DNA of 9,911 nucleotides from Cyanobacteria bacterium UBA8156. GTDB lineage: Bacteria; Cyanobacteriota; Cyanobacteriia; Pseudanabaenales; Pseudanabaenaceae. The stretch lies in contig DMPD01000097.1 in the NCBI GenBank assembly GCA_003456125.1, positions 1 to 9,911 on the forward strand, given 5' to 3'. The position numbers and the translations under genes were made by a program. Below the pieces are notes generated by a model. That model did no database searches, was not told the DNA's origin, and was given only the letters and a program-made list of their open reading frames with translations. This document shows positions 5,792-9,911 of the stretch, in pieces (the stretch's first letter is position 1; the number at the start of each line of letters is the position of its first letter).

Positions 5792-7402
5792 ATGAGCGGG
5801 CAGCCAATCTCTCCATTGGTTCTGGTGATTTTGGACGGGTGGGGGTATCGCGAAGACGCTACAGGGAACGCCATTGCGGGGGCCGCGCCGCCGGTCATGC
5901 AAAGTTTGTGGGATGCCTACCCCAAGACCCTGCTGCAGGCTGCCGGGAAGGCGGTGGGTTTGCCCAAGGGCCAGATGGGCAATTCGGAGGTGGGGCACCT
6001 GACGATTGGGGCGGGGCGGGTGGTTCCCCAGGAGTTGGTACGCATTTCCGATGCGTTTGAAGACGGTTCGATTTTGTCGGAGCCGACGTTGGTGGCGCTG
6101 TGCGAAAAAATCCGGGTTGCCGGTACGAAGTTGCACTTGATTGGGCTGTGTTCCAACGGTGGGGTGCATGCCCACATCGATCACCTGTTGGGATTGTTGG
6201 ATTTGGCCAAGGTGCAGGGGTTGCAGGAGGTGTGCGTTCATGCGATCGCCGATGGCCGGGATACGTTGCCCCACGCTGGCGCCAGTTTCATGGCCCAGAT
6301 CGAGAACCACATGCAGCGGGTGGGGGTGGGTCGCATTACTACCCTATCGGGGCGCTACTACGCCATGGATCGCGACAAACGCTGGGATCGGGTGGAAAAG
6401 GCTTACCGAGTCCTGACCGAAGATGGCCCGGGCACCGGTTTGACGGCGGCGGTCACCCTCCAGCAAAGTTATAGCCAAGGCATTACGGATGAGTTTATCG
6501 AGCCGGTGCGGTTGCAGTCTGGGGCAATTCAGGCCGGAGATGGGGTGATTTTCTTCAATTTCCGCCCCGATCGCTCCCGTCAGCTGACCCAAGCCCTGAT
6601 CTCGCCCAAGTTTTCGGGGTTTGCCCGTCCCCAGGTCACGCCCCTGCACCTGGCCACGTTCACCCAATACGATGCCAGTCTGGCGGATTTGGTGCAGGTG
6701 GTGTTCTTGCCGCAGGATCTCAACAACCTGTTGGGTCAGGTCGTTGCCGCCCAGGGTTTGCAGCAGTTCCGGATTTCGGAAACCGAGAAATACGCCCACG
6801 TTACCTACTTTTTTGACGGTGGCAATGAGGAGGGTTGGTCAGGAACCGATCGCCATTTGGTGAACAGTCCGCCGGTAGCCACCTACGACCTCAAACCGGA
6901 AATGTCGGCCCAGGCGGTGACCGAGGCGGCGATCGCGGCGATCGAAAAGGGCATTTATTCCCTCGTGGTGTTGAACTACGCCAACCCCGACATGGTGGGA
7001 CACACCGGCAATTACGCCGCCGCCGAACAAGCCGTCTTGGCCGTGGACCGCTGTTTGGGTCAGCTCGTCGAGTGCACGACACGGATGGGGGGCACCCTCT
7101 TGATTACCGCCGATCACGGCAATGCCGAATACATGTGGGATGAGCAGGGCAATCCGTGGACGGCCCACACCACCAATTTGGTGCCTTTTCTCGTGGTGGA
7201 AGGCGAGAAACGGAAAATTCCCCAGCACGGTGGGGCAGTGCGGTTGCGGGAGGGGGGCGGCCTGGCGGACATCGCCCCTACGATCTTGGAAATTCTGCAA
7301 ATTCCCCAGCCGCCGGAAATGACCGGGCGATCGCTGTTGTTGCCAGCGGATTACGAAGTGGCGGCGCGGGGGGAAGCGGTAACCCTGTTGGAGCGGTTCT
7401 GA
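5792..7402 (+). CDS. gpmI: 2,3-bisphosphoglycerate-independent phosphoglycerate mutase
   Basis: GpmI interconverts 3- and 2-phosphoglycerate in glycolysis and gluconeogenesis, using two Mn ions and a phosphoserine intermediate. The product is 536 residues, the usual length for this alkaline-phosphatase-superfamily enzyme. Visible motifs are LVILDGWG (metal Asp15), MGNSEVGH with nucleophile Ser65, SNGGVHAH, DGRDT, FNFRPDRSRQ, NPDMVGHTGN and ITADHGNAE. All key metal and substrate blocks look intact. The ATG at 5792 fits the family N-terminus; the open frame continues back to 5384 but overlaps ndhB on the other strand. The ribosome site is weak (A-rich AAAAGAAAA). It heads the plus-strand run, and nth begins one base past its stop. 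Confidence 0.97.
   Translation: MSGQPISPLVLVILDGWGYREDATGNAIAGAAPPVMQSLWDAYPKTLLQAAGKAVGLPKGQMGNSEVGHLTIGAGRVVPQELVRISDAFEDGSILSEPTLVALCEKIRVAGTKLHLIGLCSNGGVHAHIDHLLGLLDLAKVQGLQEVCVHAIADGRDTLPHAGASFMAQIENHMQRVGVGRITTLSGRYYAMDRDKRWDRVEKAYRVLTEDGPGTGLTAAVTLQQSYSQGITDEFIEPVRLQSGAIQAGDGVIFFNFRPDRSRQLTQALISPKFSGFARPQVTPLHLATFTQYDASLADLVQVVFLPQDLNNLLGQVVAAQGLQQFRISETEKYAHVTYFFDGGNEEGWSGTDRHLVNSPPVATYDLKPEMSAQAVTEAAIAAIEKGIYSLVVLNYANPDMVGHTGNYAAAEQAVLAVDRCLGQLVECTTRMGGTLLITADHGNAEYMWDEQGNPWTAHTTNLVPFLVVEGEKRKIPQHGGAVRLREGGGLADIAPTILEILQIPQPPEMTGRSLLLPADYEVAARGEAVTLLERF
7390..7393 (+). promoter_or_regulatory. nth ribosome binding site inside gpmI
   Basis: GGAG 10 bases before TTG 7404 supports this non-ATG start. 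It lies in the last codons of gpmI. Confidence 0.5.
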
Positions 7403-7403
7403 A

Positions 7404-8066
7404 TTGGGTTTGCCGCCGGTCAGTCTGCGCAGTACCAAGAAACGCCGCGCTCGAGAAATTCTGGCTCGGTTGTGGCAGCTTTACCCAGATGCTACCTGCT
7501 CCTTGGATTACCAAACCCCCGTGCAATTGTTGGTGGCGACGATCCTGTCGGCCCAATGTACCGATGAGCGGGTGAATCGTGTGACACCGGCTCTGTTTGC
7601 CCGCTTTCCCGATGCAGCGGCGTTGGCGGCGGCGGATATTTCGGAGTTGGAGTTCCTGATTCGTTCCACGGGGTTTTATCACAACAAAGCCAAAAATATT
7701 CAGGGGGCCTGTCAACGGTTGGTGGTGCACCATGGGGGACAAGTGCCGCAAACCATGGCGGAACTGTTGGGGTTGCCGGGGGTGGCCCGCAAAACCGCCA
7801 ATGTGGTGTTGGCCCATGCCTTTGGCATCCACGCGGGCGTGACGGTGGATACCCACGTGAAGCGCCTCAGCAACCGGCTGGGGTTGGTGAAGTCGGAGGA
7901 CCCGGTACAGATTGAACGGGTTTTGATGGGTCTGCTGCCCCAACCGGAATGGGAAAATTGGTCAATTCGACTGATTTACCATGGACGAGCGGTGTGTGGG
8001 GCCCGCAAACCCAATTGTGGAGTCTGTGCCCTCGCCGACCTCTGCCCAGCGGCGGTCTCGGTTTGA
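7404..8066 (+). CDS. nth: Endonuclease III (DNA glycosylase/AP lyase)
   Basis: Nth removes oxidised pyrimidines and cuts abasic sites in base excision repair. The 220-residue product has the helix-hairpin-helix LPGVARKTA with catalytic Lys130, the catalytic Asp149 in VDTH, and the 4Fe-4S cluster ligands Cys198, 205, 208 and 214 in C-x6-C-x2-C-x5-C spacing. The N-terminal [17 protein letters not shown] block is also typical. No ATG is available. The first start after the upstream stop is TTG at 7404, 10 bases after a GGAG inside the gpmI end, and a second TTG at 7410 is possible. The one-base gap to gpmI implies coupled translation. Confidence 0.95.
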   Translation: MGLPPVSLRSTKKRRAREILARLWQLYPDATCSLDYQTPVQLLVATILSAQCTDERVNRVTPALFARFPDAAALAAADISELEFLIRSTGFYHNKAKNIQGACQRLVVHHGGQVPQTMAELLGLPGVARKTANVVLAHAFGIHAGVTVDTHVKRLSNRLGLVKSEDPVQIERVLMGLLPQPEWENWSIRLIYHGRAVCGARKPNCGVCALADLCPAAVSV

Positions 8067-8139
8067 GGTTCCCCAGGATGGGCGCTGGCGGGATCCCCCA
8101 ATCGCGGTATCCTGGAGAAGGTCTTTCCCAAACCAAACC

Positions 8140-8928
8140 ATGCGGCTGCTGATCGGCAACGACGACGGGATTTATGCGCCGGGGGTCTTGGCGTTGGTGG
8201 AAGCGCTCGCCGTAGAACATGAAGTGATGGTGGTCTGTCCCGATCGCGAGCGATCGGCGATGGGTCATGCCCTCACGTTGCAGGAACCCTTGCGGGTGGA
8301 TGTGGTGACCGATCGCTTTCCGCCCTCGGTGATGGCTTGGGCTTGTTCCGGCACCCCTTCCGACTCCATTAAATTGGCCCTGGAAGCGTTGCTGCCGGAG
8401 CCGCCCGATTTGGTGTTGTCGGGGATCAACCGGGGGGCCAACCTGGGTACCGATGTTTTGTATTCGGGTACCGTGTCGGCAGCGATGGAGGGGGCTTTGG
8501 ATGGCTTCCCCAGCATTGCCCTGAGTTTGACCAGTTTTCAATACTTGGATTTTACGGCGGCCGCTCAGTTTGCGCGGCAGTTGGTGGCCGCGATCGCCCT
8601 GCAACCGTTGCCGGGCCCCTGGTTGCTCAACGTCAACGTGCCGGCCATTCCGGCGGCAGACATCTGCGGGGTGGCGGTGGGGCGGTTGGGGGTGCGGCGC
8701 TACCGGGATGTGTTTGACAAACGGATCGATCCCAGGGGCAAAACCTACTACTGGTTATCGGGCGAAGTGGTTGAAGAAGAAGCTGGTCCCGATACCGATA
8801 TTCAAGCGATCCGCAGCAATTACATTTCGTTGGTGCCGTTGTATTTTGATTTGACGATGGGAACGGCATTGCCCCATTTGGAGGCCTGGAGCCGTGCCAG
8901 TTTCGGTGAGACGTTGTATTTGCCCTGA
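8140..8928 (+). CDS. surE: 5'/3'-nucleotidase SurE
   Basis: SurE is a metal-dependent phosphatase that dephosphorylates nucleoside monophosphates and is linked to stationary-phase survival. The product is 262 residues, the normal length. The active-site residues are present: Asp8 and Asp9 in GNDDG, Ser39 in [10 protein letters not shown] and Asn97 in SGINRGAN, followed by [19 protein letters not shown] 8140 puts the family's RLLIGNDDG at the N-terminus. The frame is open back to 7981, but that part overlaps nth and is not SurE-like. GGAGAAG lies too far upstream (about 20 bases) to be an ideal ribosome site. TATCCT at 8108-8113 could be a -10 for an internal promoter. Confidence 0.96.
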   Translation: MRLLIGNDDGIYAPGVLALVEALAVEHEVMVVCPDRERSAMGHALTLQEPLRVDVVTDRFPPSVMAWACSGTPSDSIKLALEALLPEPPDLVLSGINRGANLGTDVLYSGTVSAAMEGALDGFPSIALSLTSFQYLDFTAAAQFARQLVAAIALQPLPGPWLLNVNVPAIPAADICGVAVGRLGVRRYRDVFDKRIDPRGKTYYWLSGEVVEEEAGPDTDIQAIRSNYISLVPLYFDLTMGTALPHLEAWSRASFGETLYLP

Positions 8929-8931
8929 GTC

Positions 8932-9534
8932 ATGAAAAAATCCCTCACGGTTTTTCCCAACACCTTGGCTTTTTGGTTGCCGTTGGCTCTGTGGTCAGCG
9001 ACAGGGGTGCTGGTGGGTCGCCATCTCTACGACCTGGTGTTGACCGGCGATCGCTGGGGGGCCATCGGTTGCTTGGTGGTGGCGATGGGCGGTGTCGGCG
9101 CGGTGCCCCAAGCCTTGGCTGGGTTGCCGGCGGCCCTGGTCGCCCTGCTGCGCCTCTGGCCAATGAATTGGCAGGGGTTGCTCGGTGGGGCGATCGCCGG
9201 CAGTGTGATGGTTTTTCTGACTTTACCGGAGAGCGATCGGGTGCGGGAACCGGAGCAGAAGCTCACGCCCGCCGAACTGGTGGCGGTGGGGTGGACCTTG
9301 GCCTTGGCGTGGCAGTGGAGTGGATCTGTGCTGATGTACCTCCCCCAGGCGATCGCTCCGTGGGCCCTGGGTGGCTTCGCTGGGGGGGTGGTGGGCATTG
9401 GCCCCCAATTGCGATCGGCGGGTCTTTCTCGGAAAGAAGTTTGGCAACTGTTGGCGGCCGCCACAGCGTTGCCGATGGGATTGGGGGCTTTATGGGGGGC
9501 GCTGGCGTTTCGGCCGCCCACCAACTGGCTGTAG
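8932..9534 (+). CDS. Multi-pass membrane protein, function unknown
   Basis: The product is 200 residues, mostly hydrophobic. About five or six spans can be read: near residues 11-30 (ending GVLVGRH), 42-75 (Ala/Gly-rich, possibly two), 81-97 (LLGGAIAGSVMVFLTL), 114-135, 140-157 and 170-192. A charged stretch, ESDRVREPEQKLTPAE, makes one soluble loop. Gly/Ala-rich faces (GGFAGGVVGIG) suggest tightly packed helices. It begins 3 bases after the surE stop and is probably cotranslated. I recognise no family. It has no catalytic or binding motif that I can name. Confidence 0.75.
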   Translation: MKKSLTVFPNTLAFWLPLALWSATGVLVGRHLYDLVLTGDRWGAIGCLVVAMGGVGAVPQALAGLPAALVALLRLWPMNWQGLLGGAIAGSVMVFLTLPESDRVREPEQKLTPAELVAVGWTLALAWQWSGSVLMYLPQAIAPWALGGFAGGVVGIGPQLRSAGLSRKEVWQLLAAATALPMGLGALWGALAFRPPTNWL

Positions 9535-9584
9535 GTCAACCCTTTGCTCGGTGCCGTACTTAGCACACATTTCTTCAGACCCGA

Positions 9585-9911
9585 CTAAATCGGCTGCGAG
9601 GCCCGACCCACACACTGGGCCAACGTCGCCACTTTGGGCATCAACTGGGCAAACTGATCGAAATTCAGGGACTGGGGGCCGTCCGACAACGCCTTTTGGG
9701 GATTGGGATGCACCTCAATCATCAAACCATCGACACCAGCAGCGATCGCCGCGAGGGCCATGGCCGGCACAAATTCCGACCAACCCGTGCCGTGGCTGGG
9801 GTCGACCACAATCGGCAAGTGAGAAAGTTTGCGCACCACCGGCACCGCCGCCAAATCCAAGGTGTTGCGGGTGTACTGGCGATCGTAGGTGCGGATCCCC
9901 CGCTCGCACAG
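9585..9911 (-). CDS. aroF: DAHP synthase (3-deoxy-7-phosphoheptulonate synthase), C-terminal part
   Basis: The enzyme joins phosphoenolpyruvate and erythrose 4-phosphate, the first step of the shikimate pathway to aromatic amino acids. Only the last 108 residues are in the window, and the frame is open to the edge. Seen are [39 protein letters not shown] and LSDGPQS. These carry the metal ligands Cys, His, Glu and Asp of the type I-beta (microbial AroF/AroG-like) class. The C-terminus ends soon after the last block with a short tail ([10 protein letters not shown]). It converges on the plus-strand membrane-protein gene with 50 bases between, in which I saw no clear terminator. The exact symbol varies between genomes. 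Confidence 0.93.
   Translation of the reverse strand: MCERGIRTYDRQYTRNTLDLAAVPVVRKLSHLPIVVDPSHGTGWSEFVPAMALAAIAAGVDGLMIEVHPNPQKALSDGPQSLNFDQFAQLMPKVATLAQCVGRASQPI

Noticed and set aside
7981..8139. Upstream extension of surE
   Set aside because: It overlaps the nth end in another frame; SurE begins at RLLIGNDDG.
9535..9584. Bidirectional terminator between the convergent genes
   Set aside because: Only a 4-bp GTGC/GCAC pairing is visible and there is no T-run on either strand.

Overview
The window comes from a cyanobacterial chromosome. It carries photosystem I subunit PsaD and the NDH-1 membrane subunit NdhB. It also has 14 exact copies of the cyanobacterial palindrome GCGATCGC (HIP1), where chance would give well under one. 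The DNA is GC-rich, and the genes are close-packed housekeeping genes. I would place it outside the marine picocyanobacteria because of the HIP1 load, but I cannot name the genus.

Left part (1-2419). Positions 1-613 hold no intact gene, only short clashing frames that look like a decayed coding region. On the minus strand follow a psaD terminator and psaD, then a regulatory gap with two inverted repeats and a candidate RpaB/HLR1 element. Next come mgsA (methylglyoxal synthase) and a small two-helix membrane protein only 3 bases upstream of it. Divergent from these is a plus-strand tRNA-Val(UAC) with a clear promoter, followed by a 78-bp tandem repeat array.

Middle part (2420-5641, all minus). 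Reading in the direction of transcription the order is ndhB, a 115-residue protein with a Cys-rich zinc-ribbon-like head and a membrane tail, and a ProA-family protein. Gaps are 25 and 14 bases, so these may form one transcript. The ProA-like protein lacks the cysteine expected at the catalytic position, the most notable coding oddity here.

Right part (5642-9911). A 150-base divergent intergenic region separates ndhB from a plus-strand run: gpmI (glycolytic phosphoglycerate mutase), nth (endonuclease III, TTG start just after gpmI), surE (5'-nucleotidase) and an unrecognised 200-residue multi-pass membrane protein 3 bases after surE. The window ends inside a convergent minus-strand gene for DAHP synthase, the first step of the shikimate pathway.

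Most of the content is ordinary core metabolism and photosynthesis. I did not find a clear new defence, mobile or signalling system. The items most worth a second look are the Cys-less ProA paralogue, the HLR1-like site before psaD, the tandem array after the tRNA, and the decayed region at the left edge.
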